Source: Bacteroides fragilis (lineage in GTDB: Bacteria; Bacteroidota; Bacteroidia; Bacteroidales; DTGW01). Taken from it: 64,000 bases of DNA. The DNA lies in assembly GCA_945889005.1 (NCBI GenBank), contig CAMDBI010000005.1:1-64000 (forward strand), in the 5' to 3' direction. Position 1 is the stretch's first letter. Every line of letters begins with the position of its first letter. The notes below the pieces were generated by a model. That model ran no database searches and had not been told where the DNA came from. It saw nothing but the letters and a program-made list of their open reading frames with translations. A program made the position numbers and the translations under genes. Positions 35,301-44,065 of the stretch are shown piece by piece.

Positions 35301-36037
35301 TTATTCGCGAAAAAGGGGTAAATGGCGATCGAGAAATGGCATGGATGATGTATTTAGCTGGTCTCGATGTTAAAGATGTACACATGACCGACCTTATAGC
35401 AGGTCGCGAAACACTCGAAGATATCAATTTGATAGTTTTTGTTGGAGGTTTCTCAAATTCCGATGTATTAGGCTCTGCCAAGGGCTGGGCTGGGGCATTC
35501 TTGTATAATCCAAAAGCCCGACAAGCACTCGATAATTTTTATGCACGCCCCGATACCATGAGTCTTGGTGTATGTAATGGTTGTCAATTGGTTATTGAGC
35601 TCGGGCTTATAACTCCAGATCATGCAGATAAGCCAAAAATGTTGCACAACGAGAGTCATAAGTTCGAATCGGGCTTTATCAATGTAAATGTTGAAAAGAA
35701 TCAGTCGATTATGTTGAATTCATTGTCGGGAACACGATTGGGTATTTGGATTGCTCATGGCGAGGGTAAATTCGAATTACCCTATGACGAAAGCCGCTAC
35801 AATATTGTAATGAAATATAGTTACGCATCGTATCCGGCCAACCCAAACGGTTCGAAGTATAACACTGCCGGTATTTGTAGCAACGATGGTCGACATCTTG
35901 CTATGATGCCTCATTTGGAACGTGCTACCTATCCTTGGAACTGGCCTTATTACATGACCGAAAGAAACGATGAAGTAAGCCCTTGGATAGAGGCTTTTGT
36001 AAATGCACGCGAATGGATAAAAAAGAATAAGAAATAA
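32345..36037 (+). CDS. purL: Phosphoribosylformylglycinamidine synthase, single-chain form
   Basis: A 1230-residue enzyme that converts FGAR to FGAM with glutamine and ATP in purine synthesis. GFSQVNSEHCRHKIFNG near 159-175 and AETHNFPTTVEPFNGAATGA near 249-268 form the first ATP/FGAR site, and SIHDHGAGGHLNCLSELVEA near 447-466 is also typical. The C-terminal class I glutaminase domain has VFVGGFSNSDVLGSAKGWAG and the nucleophile Cys in LGVCNGCQL near 1075-1083, with His in AHGEGKF. All domains are fused, as in E. coli (1295 residues), so no separate PurS or PurQ is needed. Confidence 0.97.
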   Translation: MVHFFESAQGIVFTVDSKVSLMSEDIEKLKWLFGNAQEIKNEKVSGFFVGPRKEMITPWSTNAVEICQNMGVFGIFRIEEFYKVSSKSAKYDPMLQAMYENVDQSVFSIDRKPEPIVFIDNITEYNKKEGLALNEDEIAYLESLPAKLGRKLTDSEIFGFSQVNSEHCRHKIFNGTFIIDGVEKPSTLFQLIKKTTKENNNRVVSAYKDNCAFIDGPKAEQFAPKNQDRPDFFEVKDIDTVLSIKAETHNFPTTVEPFNGAATGAGGEIRDRIAGGKGAFPVAGTAIYMTSYARTEEGREWEKNIAPRNWLYQKPDDILVKASNGASDFGNKYGQPLICGSVLTFEHLEAGKKYGFDKVIMLAGGIGYGKKQDSLKDTPRVGDKVVLLGGDNYRIGMGGGAVSSVATGEYGNKIELNAVQRSNPEMQKRAYNAIRALSELDHNPIISIHDHGAGGHLNCLSELVEATGGTIDISKLPVGDPTLSAKEIVGNESQERMGLVMHENDIELLKNIADRERAPMYVIGETTGDHQFTFKNPVNGEKPIDLKLEDMFGNPPKTIMRDNALDTKYSELKYDVSKVYEYLESILQLEGVACKDWLTNKVDRSVTGKIATQQTSGPLQLPLNNLGVINIDYAGHKGMATSLGHAPAVAMIDSMAGSVMAIAESLTNIVWAPIEGGLKGVSLSANWMWPCKNEGEDARLYDAVKAASDFALGLSINIPTGKDSLSMTQKYPDGSVVFSPGTVIITAAGEVKDIRKTISPVVMHDSTSKLLYIDFSGSAFELGGSSFAQVINQLGTKVPKISSAEYFAKAFEAVQQLVENKAIVAGHDISSGGIVTSLLEMCFADNTVGIDVNLSALGETDDAKLLFSENPGVIIQTETPTLTLAFLIGCGVRAFQIGSVTHSRTLNISNGAQTYSFDIDKYRDKWYKTSYLLDKKQSGEVKALERYQSYKKHELSYIFPENFTGKASQYGIDLHRRKSSGVKAAIIREKGVNGDREMAWMMYLAGLDVKDVHMTDLIAGRETLEDINLIVFVGGFSNSDVLGSAKGWAGAFLYNPKARQALDNFYARPDTMSLGVCNGCQLVIELGLITPDHADKPKMLHNESHKFESGFINVNVEKNQSIMLNSLSGTRLGIWIAHGEGKFELPYDESRYNIVMKYSYASYPANPNGSKYNTAGICSNDGRHLAMMPHLERATYPWNWPYYMTERNDEVSPWIEAFVNAREWIKKNKK

Positions 36038-36106
36038 TAGTCATTTCTGAATATTATTTGTCAACTTTATAGTTCGTTTTGGTGTTTAAATCAAAATTAT
36101 GAAATT

Positions 36107-36544
36107 ATGGCAAAAGTTAGAGAAATATTAGATAAAAAAGGACATGTTTACTGGTATGTAAATCCAGATAACACTGTATTTGATGCCCTTGAACTTATGG
36201 CAAGTAAGGATGTTGGTTCATTGTTGGTTTTGCAAAACGGTCAATTGGTTGGAATCTTCTCTGAGAGGGATTATGCCCGCAAAGTAATATTGCAAGGTTT
36301 AGCATCGAAAGTGTCGAAGGTTTCTGAAATAATGACACGCGACGTAATGTGTGTCAATCTAGATACTTCTGTTGAAGAATGTATGGCTATTATGACAAGT
36401 AAACATATCAGGCATTTGCCAGTTCTCGAAAACAAAAACCTTGTTGGAGTAATCTCGATTGGCGATGTTGTAAATTCGTATATAGAGCAGCAACACATTA
36501 CGATAAGTGATTTAGAAAATTATATTTATGGGGGTAAAATATAA
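36107..36544 (+). CDS. Tandem CBS-domain protein
   Basis: A 145-residue protein made of two CBS motifs: residues about 18-75 (GSLLVLQNGQLVGIFSERDY) and about 77-135 (IRHLPVLENKNLVGVISIGD). CBS pairs bind adenine nucleotides and act as energy sensors or regulatory modules. There is no catalytic domain, so it would regulate a partner not encoded next to it. It begins 69 bases after purL and lies 15 bases before the DUF4340-like gene. Confidence 0.9.
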   Translation: MAKVREILDKKGHVYWYVNPDNTVFDALELMASKDVGSLLVLQNGQLVGIFSERDYARKVILQGLASKVSKVSEIMTRDVMCVNLDTSVEECMAIMTSKHIRHLPVLENKNLVGVISIGDVVNSYIEQQHITISDLENYIYGGKI

Positions 36545-36559
36545 CCTCACTTCTTATGT

Positions 36560-37489
36560 ATGAAAAAAAATAAAAATTGGTTTGTACTTTTTGGTATTTT
36601 ATCTGCGATTGCTGTTGCTCTTTATTTCTCAGATAATACAAGTACTTATCGAAGAACTCAAATTGAATTTTCGGTTAAGGATGTACAGGACATCGAAAAG
36701 ATTATTATTACTCAACAATCTGATACGTTCGAATTAAAAAAAAATGCTGGTCAATGGGTATATAGCAATTTTTCAGTGGCTAGAAAAGAAGCACTAATTA
36801 ATTTGTTTAGATTGATAGGCGAAATAAGTGCAAAGGCTCCTATTAGAGGTAATTTTGATGATCAATTTAAAAATGGAGCATCGGTGAGCATATTTGATCA
36901 TGAAAAGCTTTTGAAGAAATACATAATAGCCGAGGATACATTAAAACATATTACGATCGGTCGAATCGTGGGTTCCAATCAGGTGTTTGAAATTGAAGCT
37001 TTAGGTTATCCTCCCAGAATTTTACCATTTTTCAGAACCGACAAACTATGGTGGCGCGATTTAGTGATTCTTAAGCAAAATCCTGAACAAATAAAATCAA
37101 TTACATTGCAAAACCTCCGAAATCCAGATTTGTCATTTGTTATACGTAATTACGGAAAAGGTCAATTTGGTGTAGTTCAAGGGAAATCTGACAAATTGCT
37201 TCAAAATGTATCGTCAGACCGCTTGATTCAATACTTGCAGCTTTATACCAACATAGAGGTATCGGAATATATAGATTCCGAAAAAGTCGATAGTATTATA
37301 AGCTTGCAGAATCAAATGTTTACTATTGCTATTGAGTCTATATCGAGCGAATCGTTTATAATTGAGGCTTATGAAAAAGTAGGTGATTCCAATCAATTTT
37401 TTATTTTTACAAACAAGTCGCAACTTTCAATTGCTAAGTATGTTGTGTTCGATTTGCTGATTGTTCATCCAAACTTTTTTTGTAAATAG
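36560..37489 (+). CDS. Membrane-anchored DUF4340-like protein
   Basis: A 309-residue protein with one N-terminal transmembrane segment (residues about 7-24, WFVLFGILSAIAVALYF) and a periplasmic beta-rich body. The pattern IEKIIITQQSDTFELKKNAG followed by GQWVYSN resembles DUF4340 proteins, where such units repeat and often accompany ABC-type gliding or export genes; no transporter is adjacent here. It follows the CBS gene closely and precedes dnaN. Function unknown; the family call is from the pattern only. Confidence 0.6.
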   Translation: MKKNKNWFVLFGILSAIAVALYFSDNTSTYRRTQIEFSVKDVQDIEKIIITQQSDTFELKKNAGQWVYSNFSVARKEALINLFRLIGEISAKAPIRGNFDDQFKNGASVSIFDHEKLLKKYIIAEDTLKHITIGRIVGSNQVFEIEALGYPPRILPFFRTDKLWWRDLVILKQNPEQIKSITLQNLRNPDLSFVIRNYGKGQFGVVQGKSDKLLQNVSSDRLIQYLQLYTNIEVSEYIDSEKVDSIISLQNQMFTIAIESISSESFIIEAYEKVGDSNQFFIFTNKSQLSIAKYVVFDLLIVHPNFFCK

Positions 37490-37540
37490 CTAATAACCAT
37501 TGTAATAAAAATAATTGTATAAGTATGTTGTTTAAGTAGT

Positions 37541-37567
37541 TTTGAACAATTTCATTTTATATATTTG
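37541..37567 (+). promoter_or_regulatory. Putative dnaN promoter
   Basis: TTTG (37541-37544) and TATATTTG (37560-37567) resemble the Bacteroidota promoter, though the 15-base spacing is shorter than usual. The start codon is 45 bases downstream. Confidence 0.5.
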
Positions 37568-37611
37568 TGGAAATTTGAATAATAATAAAAAAAAACTAAA
37601 TTATAGATCCA

Positions 37612-38739
37612 ATGAAATTTGTAGTTTCAAGCAGTAGCTTATTGAGTCATTTACAGGCAATTAGTAAAGTTATCAGTAGTAAAAATACTTTACCCATACT
37701 CGACAATTTTTTATTTCAACTTACAGGTAACCAATTAAATATAATAGCTTCCGACTTGGAAACAACGATGGTAACCACCATGAACCTCGAAAATGTATCG
37801 GACGAGGGCAAAATAGCTATGCCTGCAAAACTATTGCTCGATACACTAAAAGAATTTCCGGAACAACCCCTAACATTTGAGATTAATTCTGATGATTACA
37901 AGGTAGTTATAAGTTCTCAAAATGGAAAGTTTACTATTGTGGGTCAAAATGGCGAGGACTTTCCGCAAACACCCAAGATCAAAGACGACAAAAAAGTTAT
38001 AATAAAACTTAAGGGCGATGTGTTGTTGAGCGGTATTAACAAGACTATATTTGCCACAGCCGACGACGAATTGCGCCCTGTAATGAATGGAATATTTGTT
38101 GAGCTGACTTCGAAAGATATTACATTTGTTGCTTCCGATGCCCATAAATTGGTGCGCTACAAACGTTCAGATATTGAAAGCTCGGTAGATGGTTCATTTA
38201 TTTTCCCCAAAAAACCAGCATCTTTATTGAAAAACCTGGTTTTAAAGAGCGAAAATGTTATGGTCGAGTTTGACGAAAAAAATGCATATTTCGAACTAGC
38301 CAATTATAAAATGATTTGCCGTTTGGTTGACGGTACTTACCCAAGTTACAACTCGGTAATTCCAACCAATAACCCCAATAAGCTAACTATCGATCGTTTA
38401 GAATTGTTCAACACCCTTCGTCGTGTGTCAATATTTGCAAACCAAGCAAGCAATTTGGTTAAATTGCAACTTAAAGGCAACGAAATAGTTGTTTCGGCTC
38501 AGGATATTGATTTCTCAATTTCAGCATACGAACGTTTGATGTGCCAATTTGAAGGCGACGACATGGAAATAGGTTTCAAATCGTCATTCTTAAACGAAAT
38601 ACTTTCAAATATTGGCTCTACCGATGTAAAGATCGAATTGTCGGATCCGTCACGCGCAGGTATCGTACTTCCGGCAATAAAGGATTCTGAAAACGAGGAT
38701 ATTCTGATGCTTCTTATGCCAATGATGATAAACGCTTAA
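37612..38739 (+). CDS. dnaN: DNA polymerase III beta sliding clamp
   Basis: A 375-residue clamp made of three repeated domains. It starts MKFVVSSSSLLSHLQAISKV, has LPILDNFLFQLTGNQLNIIA near 26-45, and the third domain ends with the conserved LMPMMIN (family consensus LMPMRL). It tethers the replicative polymerase to DNA. A DnaQ-type exonuclease follows, which fits a replication context. It is separated from it only by an interspersed repeat. Confidence 0.97.
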   Translation: MKFVVSSSSLLSHLQAISKVISSKNTLPILDNFLFQLTGNQLNIIASDLETTMVTTMNLENVSDEGKIAMPAKLLLDTLKEFPEQPLTFEINSDDYKVVISSQNGKFTIVGQNGEDFPQTPKIKDDKKVIIKLKGDVLLSGINKTIFATADDELRPVMNGIFVELTSKDITFVASDAHKLVRYKRSDIESSVDGSFIFPKKPASLLKNLVLKSENVMVEFDEKNAYFELANYKMICRLVDGTYPSYNSVIPTNNPNKLTIDRLELFNTLRRVSIFANQASNLVKLQLKGNEIVVSAQDIDFSISAYERLMCQFEGDDMEIGFKSSFLNEILSNIGSTDVKIELSDPSRAGIVLPAIKDSENEDILMLLMPMMINA

Positions 38740-38744
38740 TTTCG

Positions 38745-38820
38745 TGCATAGTGGACAGTGGACAGTGAACCGTGACAGTAACACAAACCACGGTTCACGG
38801 AACACGGTTCACAAAACACG
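38745..38820. repeat. GTGGACAGTG / CACGGTTCACGG simple repeat
   Basis: Between dnaN and the exonuclease gene: AGTGGACAGTGGACAGTGAA, then ACCACGGTTCACGGAACACG continuing to GTTCACAAAACACG. The first block is the reverse complement of words in the 7848-7908 repeat. It keeps an open frame into the exonuclease gene, but not one that looks coding. Confidence 0.75.
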
Positions 38821-38827
38821 TTATATA

Positions 38828-39637
38828 ATGAATTTAAATCTTAAAAATCCCTTAGTTTTCATCGATTTAGAAACTACAGGTTTAAACATTGCGTCTGACC
38901 GTATTATTGAAATAACTGTACTTAAGATACATCCAAATGGCAAGGAAGACGTAAAAACTTGGCGTATAAACCCAACCATTCCAATTCCTGAGAAAGCCTC
39001 TTTAATACATGGAATTTACGACATGGATGTGAAAGATTGCCAAACATTTAAAGACTTAGCCAAGAATTTGGCAAATGAGATGGAAGGTTGCGATTTTGCG
39101 GGTTTCAATTCTAATAAATTTGATTTTCCATTGCTAATTGAGGAGTTTCTGCGTGCCGATGTCGATTTCGACCTAAAGAAAAGAAAGTTTATCGATGTTC
39201 AAGTAATTTTTCATAAAATGGAGCAGCGTACATTGAGTGCTGCATACAAATTTTATTGCAACAAAGAACTTGAAGATGCCCATTCGTCGAAAGCCGATAC
39301 CATAGCTACTTTTGAAGTGCTAAAAGCCCAACTCGACCGCTATCAAGGCGCAAAACATATCGATCACAACGGAGTTGTGTCGGAACCCATAGTAAATGAT
39401 ATTGATCAGTTGTCGAAATTCTCTGCACACAATGTCAATGTCGATTTTGCAGGTCGTATTGTTTATAACGAAAAAGGGGTGGAAGTTTTTAATTTTGGCA
39501 AATACAAAGGCGTTTCGGTCGATGAAGTGCTATTAAAAAAAGATCCAAATTATTACAATTGGATGATGAATGGCGATTTTCCGTTACATACCAAGAAAGT
39601 GCTGACACAGTTGAAGTTGAGAGGCGGAAAACTATAA
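38828..39637 (+). CDS. DnaQ-type 3'-5' exonuclease with exonuclease-X-like C terminus
   Basis: A 269-residue DEDD exonuclease. Exo I is VFIDLETTGL near residues 10-19 (Asp and Glu), Exo II is CDFAGFNSNKFDFPLL near 89-104, and Exo III is DAHSSKADTIATFEV near 148-162 with its Asp. The last 60 residues (FNFGKYKGVSVDEVLLKKDP, then NYYNWMMNGDFP) form the small domain often attached to exonuclease X or DnaQ-like proteins. The frame runs back to 38744 through repeat DNA, but the start at 38828 (MNLNLKNPLVFIDLE) is preferred. It could be a proofreading subunit or a repair exonuclease. Confidence 0.88.
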   Translation: MNLNLKNPLVFIDLETTGLNIASDRIIEITVLKIHPNGKEDVKTWRINPTIPIPEKASLIHGIYDMDVKDCQTFKDLAKNLANEMEGCDFAGFNSNKFDFPLLIEEFLRADVDFDLKKRKFIDVQVIFHKMEQRTLSAAYKFYCNKELEDAHSSKADTIATFEVLKAQLDRYQGAKHIDHNGVVSEPIVNDIDQLSKFSAHNVNVDFAGRIVYNEKGVEVFNFGKYKGVSVDEVLLKKDPNYYNWMMNGDFPLHTKKVLTQLKLRGGKL

Positions 39638-39660
39638 GAGTTTTTTAATATATAATAAAT

Positions 39661-40500
39661 ATGCCCTACATAGAAGTAAACATAAGCATTACACCTTTTT
39701 CTGAAGAAAATTGCGATATAGTTACAGCTTACTTAGCCGATTTGCCTTTCGAATCATTTTCAGCTGAAAACGATTGTTTGAAAGCTTATATTCGCAAAGA
39801 ATCTTTTGATAACGAGTCGATTAAAGATTGTTTAGATCAGGTTAAAGAAATGGCGATCAATTGCTCGTATACATTTACCGAAATAGCCGATGTAAACTGG
39901 AATAGCGAATGGGAGAAAAACTTTGACCCAATATTGGTCGACAATATATGTATGGTGCGCGCTCCATTTCACTCACCTGTAGAGGGTTTGAAGTACGACA
40001 TAGTGATAGAACCTAAGATGTCGTTCGGAACTGGGCATCATGGCACTACCTACCAAATGATAGACGAAGCTTTGCGAACAGATTTTGCAAACAAAGTGGT
40101 TATAGATATGGGTTGCGGTACAGGAGTATTGGCAATATTGGCTGTGAAAATGGGTGCAAAATCTGCTATCGCTATAGATATTGATCAGTGGGCTTATGAC
40201 AACACCATAGAAAATTGCTTGAGAAACAATGTTACTCAAATTAAAGTATTGTTGGGCGATGTAAGTCAAGCCAACGGTTCAACCTGCGATTTAATGTTTG
40301 CAAACATTAACCGTAATGTGCTTTTGGCAGATATGGTTACTTACAAAAACAATGTTATAAAAGGAGGAGTGCTACTTTTAAGTGGTTTCTACACCGAAGA
40401 CCTCGATATGATTAGACAATCTGCAGAAACTAACGGATTTGTTTTTAAAAAACATACTGTCATGAACAATTGGGTAATGGCTAAATTTGTGAGAGGATAG
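39661..40500 (+). CDS. prmA: Ribosomal protein L11 methyltransferase
   Basis: A 279-residue SAM-dependent enzyme. The N-terminal substrate-recognition domain is about residues 1-85. PKMSFGTGHHGTTYQMIDEA near 118-137 is the PrmA signature, VVIDMGCGTGVLAILAVKMG near 146-165 the SAM motif I, and CDLMFANINRNVLLADM near 209-225 the catalytic loop with the Asn-Ile-Asn motif. It trimethylates lysines and the N terminus of L11. It lies 23 bases after the exonuclease gene and ends the run. Confidence 0.95.
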   Translation: MPYIEVNISITPFSEENCDIVTAYLADLPFESFSAENDCLKAYIRKESFDNESIKDCLDQVKEMAINCSYTFTEIADVNWNSEWEKNFDPILVDNICMVRAPFHSPVEGLKYDIVIEPKMSFGTGHHGTTYQMIDEALRTDFANKVVIDMGCGTGVLAILAVKMGAKSAIAIDIDQWAYDNTIENCLRNNVTQIKVLLGDVSQANGSTCDLMFANINRNVLLADMVTYKNNVIKGGVLLLSGFYTEDLDMIRQSAETNGFVFKKHTVMNNWVMAKFVRG

Positions 40501-40546
40501 TGATTTGTATTTGGTGATGTTCGATATAAAATTGTACAAAGTGGTA

Positions 40547-40576
40547 TTTGCATTTTAAATGAAAATATTATATTTG
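40547..40576 (+). promoter_or_regulatory. Promoter of the TonB receptor cluster
   Basis: TTTG (40547-40550), an 18-base spacer and TATATTTG (40569-40576) closely match the Bacteroidota consensus. Transcription would begin about 35 bases before the GTG start at 40619. Confidence 0.7.
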
Positions 40577-40618
40577 TTCAATTTTTTACGCAAAATAACC
40601 TAATAAACCTCATTTTTT

Positions 40619-41659
40619 GTGCATACTAAGTGTATCTATTTGTTTATTCTCCTTCTTTTTACTAGGTTTTGTTTTACTCAGGATTTTGTAAAAGATTCTA
40701 CGGTTATAAATTTTGGCAACAATACTATTCGACCTGTTTTATATTCGATCGATTCGGTAATTGACCAAAGAACTGAACTATCGTCGAACGTGTTGCGTAT
40801 CTCTGAGAAGAAACAATATCGGTATATTCCTGTAGACTATTATTTTGTAACTCAACAGTCAATAGCATCTAATATTAAGCAATTAATTATCGATGATACA
40901 TTGTCGGACGAGTCGATAAATTTAGTATTAAAGAAATTTGAAATTAACCACCGTGGGGGAATTCTTCCAGCATCGGTATTATCTGCACAAATTTCAATCT
41001 ATAAAGGGAAAATAAATAGTCGTAAAACCCTTGATGGGACACTCATATATGAGACAAGTGGGAAAAAACCCAATAAGAGAAACTCTCAAGAATGTTACGA
41101 AAATCTTATTGATTCATGGCGTTCGGATTTTATTATCGATATAAAAAGGTTACAATCGAATCATTCCGACAGTATTTATCATTACAGAATAGGCAAAGAA
41201 GATGCGAAAACACGTCTTTATTGTTCTTCAGCGTTTTATTATGGTATCGACTGGTGTATGCTTGATGTTAATCTCGGATTTTACGAACCCGAAGCATCGA
41301 AGCGATTTGTTAGGCATTCACATTTTTTTAGATATAGAAACGAGAAACGGTTTGAATCTGTCGCTATGGGCTCAAATGCAAGCCATTTCTATTGTCGTAT
41401 AAACAAAGACTTTATATCTGAAATTGAAGGAAGATTTTGTGTTGGCTTTAACCGTTGGCGCGATATGGATACCTTTAAGCATAAATTGTATGATATTGCC
41501 AATGTCAATGCAAGTATTAAAACTGGAATATTGTATTCGCCTTTCGACAAAAAAGGTATTTCAATGGGAGGAGGACTGCTGCTTGATAGTTATTATATTT
41601 ACTCATTAAATATACAGCTCAAACCTGCTGTATATTTAATATTTGGAATAAGCCTTTAA
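40619..41659 (+). CDS. Exported protein of unknown function
   Basis: A 346-residue protein that starts with GTG and a signal peptide (residues 1 to about 20, ending RFCFTQ). I do not recognise the family. The middle holds polar, beta-rich sequence with an ordered motif YYGIDWCMLDVNLGFYEPEA near residues 208-227. The end contains GISMGGGLLLDSYYIYSLNI and stops in FGISL, which looks like terminal strands of an outer-membrane barrel. It is followed nine bases later by the TonB receptor and then the DUF4249 lipoprotein, so it is probably the first gene of that transcript. Confidence 0.7.
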   Translation: MHTKCIYLFILLLFTRFCFTQDFVKDSTVINFGNNTIRPVLYSIDSVIDQRTELSSNVLRISEKKQYRYIPVDYYFVTQQSIASNIKQLIIDDTLSDESINLVLKKFEINHRGGILPASVLSAQISIYKGKINSRKTLDGTLIYETSGKKPNKRNSQECYENLIDSWRSDFIIDIKRLQSNHSDSIYHYRIGKEDAKTRLYCSSAFYYGIDWCMLDVNLGFYEPEASKRFVRHSHFFRYRNEKRFESVAMGSNASHFYCRINKDFISEIEGRFCVGFNRWRDMDTFKHKLYDIANVNASIKTGILYSPFDKKGISMGGGLLLDSYYIYSLNIQLKPAVYLIFGISL

Positions 41660-41668
41660 ACCCGTGAA

Positions 41669-44062
41669 ATGAGATTGAAAAACAACATAATAGTCCCAAT
41701 AATATTGTTTGTAATTTTAGGTTTTAATATACAATCGATATCGGTAATTGCTCAAAATTACACCTTATCGGGTTATGTTGCAGATAGTCTTAGTGGTGAA
41801 ACCATTATTGGAGTTACCGTTGCTCTCGATGGTACGAGCAAATCAACAGTGACCGATTCAAAAGGCTTTTATCGTTTAAGTGGTGTCAAAGCCGGAAACA
41901 ATCGTCTTTTTTTTTCGCATATTACATACAAGAGCACATCAATAAGTGTAAGAGTTAGTAACGATTTGCTTTTGAAAGAAATTTTGCTTGAGGAAGATAA
42001 GATATCGATAAAAGAAATAGCTATTGTCGGTGTTGGCAACAAAAGGTTGGGCGATAGGGAAGTAGAAACGAGTTTGATAGGTTTGTCGTTAAAAGCAATA
42101 AAAACCATACCTGGCGCTGGTGGCGATGTTTTTAAAGCAATCAAATACCTTCCGGGAATCGAAGGTGGTTCGCCTTTTAGTCCATTGGTCTCGGTTCGTG
42201 GAGGCGACCCTTCGGAAAATCTAATATCGCTTGATGGAGTAACAATTTACAACCCTTATCATGTTGTTAGTTCGGCGGGTGCATTTAATACCAATTCGAT
42301 AAAAGATGTAGAAATAATGCTCGGGGGTTTTGGTGCCGAGTATGGCGGACGCAATTCTTCTATTATTAATATAGTTACAAAAGAAGGTTCAAATAAAGGC
42401 TTTCATGGCGAGTTTGAACCCTCATCGAACAATTTTACTGGTTATTGCGAATTTCCGGTATCCGAAAATTCAAAAATGACCCTTGCCGGACGGTTTTTCT
42501 ACCCCATTATCAGCAATTTTGCATTGTATTCAAACAATTGGTTTTACGATTTTAACCTTTCGTATGTATATAAAATAAATGAAAGAAATAAAATTTCAAT
42601 GAAGTATTTTACTTCGCGCGATAATCAAGATTTTAGTATTAAAGAAATATACCAGTACATAGGCAATATGATTAGCGATGAAGATGTTAGTCAAGTCTTT
42701 AATAATTTCGATATTAGTAAGACCAACAAATGGAAAAACAATGCCGTAACTCTTATTTGTCAAAGTATTATAACTCCCCGTCTTATTTTCGATAGTCAGG
42801 TATATGGCTCATTTCACTCGTCGGAAAATGCTTCGGGTTTCAGCTTCAAAATACACATTAATGATTCTTTTCCCGATATTAAATATGAGGCCAATACACG
42901 TTTTTCGAGTAGTATCGACGACATTTGCTTCAAATCGTCGCTCAATTGGAAACCAACCGAATGGAATAGTATAAAATTTGGATTTGAAGCCAATAATTAC
43001 AAATTCTCAAATTCGGCAAGTATTAGTAATTTTGAAAAAGGACAAGAAAATCGCAAACCCTTGCTATTTGCTTTTTTTGTTGAAGATAAATTAAAACTAG
43101 GATCGCTTATCGTAAGACCTGGCGTGCGAATGAGCCGTTATAGCCTTACCGACAATTATTATATAGAACCTCGAGTCAATGCTGTATTGAATCTTTCTTG
43201 GAATTGGGAGCTTAAGGCCGCTTGGGGTCAATACTACCAGTACATAACAAGTATGAACACCAGCGAATATGAGTTTTCGCAAATGCTCGATTACTACTAT
43301 CCGCTTCAGAACCTAAAACCAGCTAGCTCTGAGCATTTTATTGTTGGTTTTGGAAAGAAATTAAATCAATCCTTATCGGTTTCTTTCGATGCTTACAAAA
43401 AAAACATAAAACGGATTTATACATTTAACCTCACTCAAAGCGAAATAGAAGCATATAGCTTTGCCGATAAATTGCAACAAGGTCATGGCGAAGCGAATGG
43501 TATAGAAATATTGACAAAAGGGCAATACCAAAAACTTTCGGGTTGGACATCATTAGGCATTGGGCGCACCACGAGAAGCTACCCTCAATATATGAATGGT
43601 AAAGATTTTTTGTCGGACTACGACAAAACATTTACATTTAAAGGTGTTTGCAATTATCAACTGTCCGAAAACCTATCGTATAGTGCTGGTTGGTTGGTAT
43701 TGTCGGGGCGCCCGATTACAATTTCGACTACTTCGCAACAATATTTTTCGTACGACCCCAATGCCAACAATCTTGCTATGTCGCCTCAATATGTTACTCG
43801 CGAAAAAAACAATGCCCGATTGACCATGGTAATTCAGCTCGATATTGGTTTCAAGAAACAGTTGCGCGAAGGGTTTGGAGCTAAACTTAAGAATTGGTTA
43901 CATGCCAAAGAATCGTATGTTACCGGAAGCTTGCAGAACCTAACTTTTTTCAGACGTAACATAGATTTTTATATGTATGAACCATCTTCGAATTATTATT
44001 TGCCAATAGGTGTTATGAATTTATATCCTGTTGCTGTAATTGGTTATTCAATAAAGTTTTAG
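41669..44062 (+). CDS. TonB-dependent receptor with N-terminal carboxypeptidase-regulatory-like domain
   Basis: A 797-residue outer-membrane transporter. The signal peptide ends near residue 29 (SVIAQN). A CarboxypepD-reg-like domain spans about 31-115 (SGYVADSLSGETIIGVTVAL). The plug domain (about 140-240) has GGDVFKAIKYLPGIEG, VSVRGGDPSENLISLDGVTI and GGFGAEYGGRNSSIINIVT. The rest is a 22-strand barrel ending in an aromatic-flanked strand (AVIGYSIKF). The substrate is unknown. Its partner is the DUF4249 lipoprotein four bases downstream, the arrangement in which the lipoprotein serves as a surface lid or binding subunit. Confidence 0.9.
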   Translation: MRLKNNIIVPIILFVILGFNIQSISVIAQNYTLSGYVADSLSGETIIGVTVALDGTSKSTVTDSKGFYRLSGVKAGNNRLFFSHITYKSTSISVRVSNDLLLKEILLEEDKISIKEIAIVGVGNKRLGDREVETSLIGLSLKAIKTIPGAGGDVFKAIKYLPGIEGGSPFSPLVSVRGGDPSENLISLDGVTIYNPYHVVSSAGAFNTNSIKDVEIMLGGFGAEYGGRNSSIINIVTKEGSNKGFHGEFEPSSNNFTGYCEFPVSENSKMTLAGRFFYPIISNFALYSNNWFYDFNLSYVYKINERNKISMKYFTSRDNQDFSIKEIYQYIGNMISDEDVSQVFNNFDISKTNKWKNNAVTLICQSIITPRLIFDSQVYGSFHSSENASGFSFKIHINDSFPDIKYEANTRFSSSIDDICFKSSLNWKPTEWNSIKFGFEANNYKFSNSASISNFEKGQENRKPLLFAFFVEDKLKLGSLIVRPGVRMSRYSLTDNYYIEPRVNAVLNLSWNWELKAAWGQYYQYITSMNTSEYEFSQMLDYYYPLQNLKPASSEHFIVGFGKKLNQSLSVSFDAYKKNIKRIYTFNLTQSEIEAYSFADKLQQGHGEANGIEILTKGQYQKLSGWTSLGIGRTTRSYPQYMNGKDFLSDYDKTFTFKGVCNYQLSENLSYSAGWLVLSGRPITISTTSQQYFSYDPNANNLAMSPQYVTREKNNARLTMVIQLDIGFKKQLREGFGAKLKNWLHAKESYVTGSLQNLTFFRRNIDFYMYEPSSNYYLPIGVMNLYPVAVIGYSIKF

Positions 44063-44065
44063 ACA

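Noticed and set aside
38744-38827. N-terminal extension of the exonuclease
   Set aside because: The extra 28 residues are translated simple-repeat DNA; the conserved domain starts right after Met at 38828.
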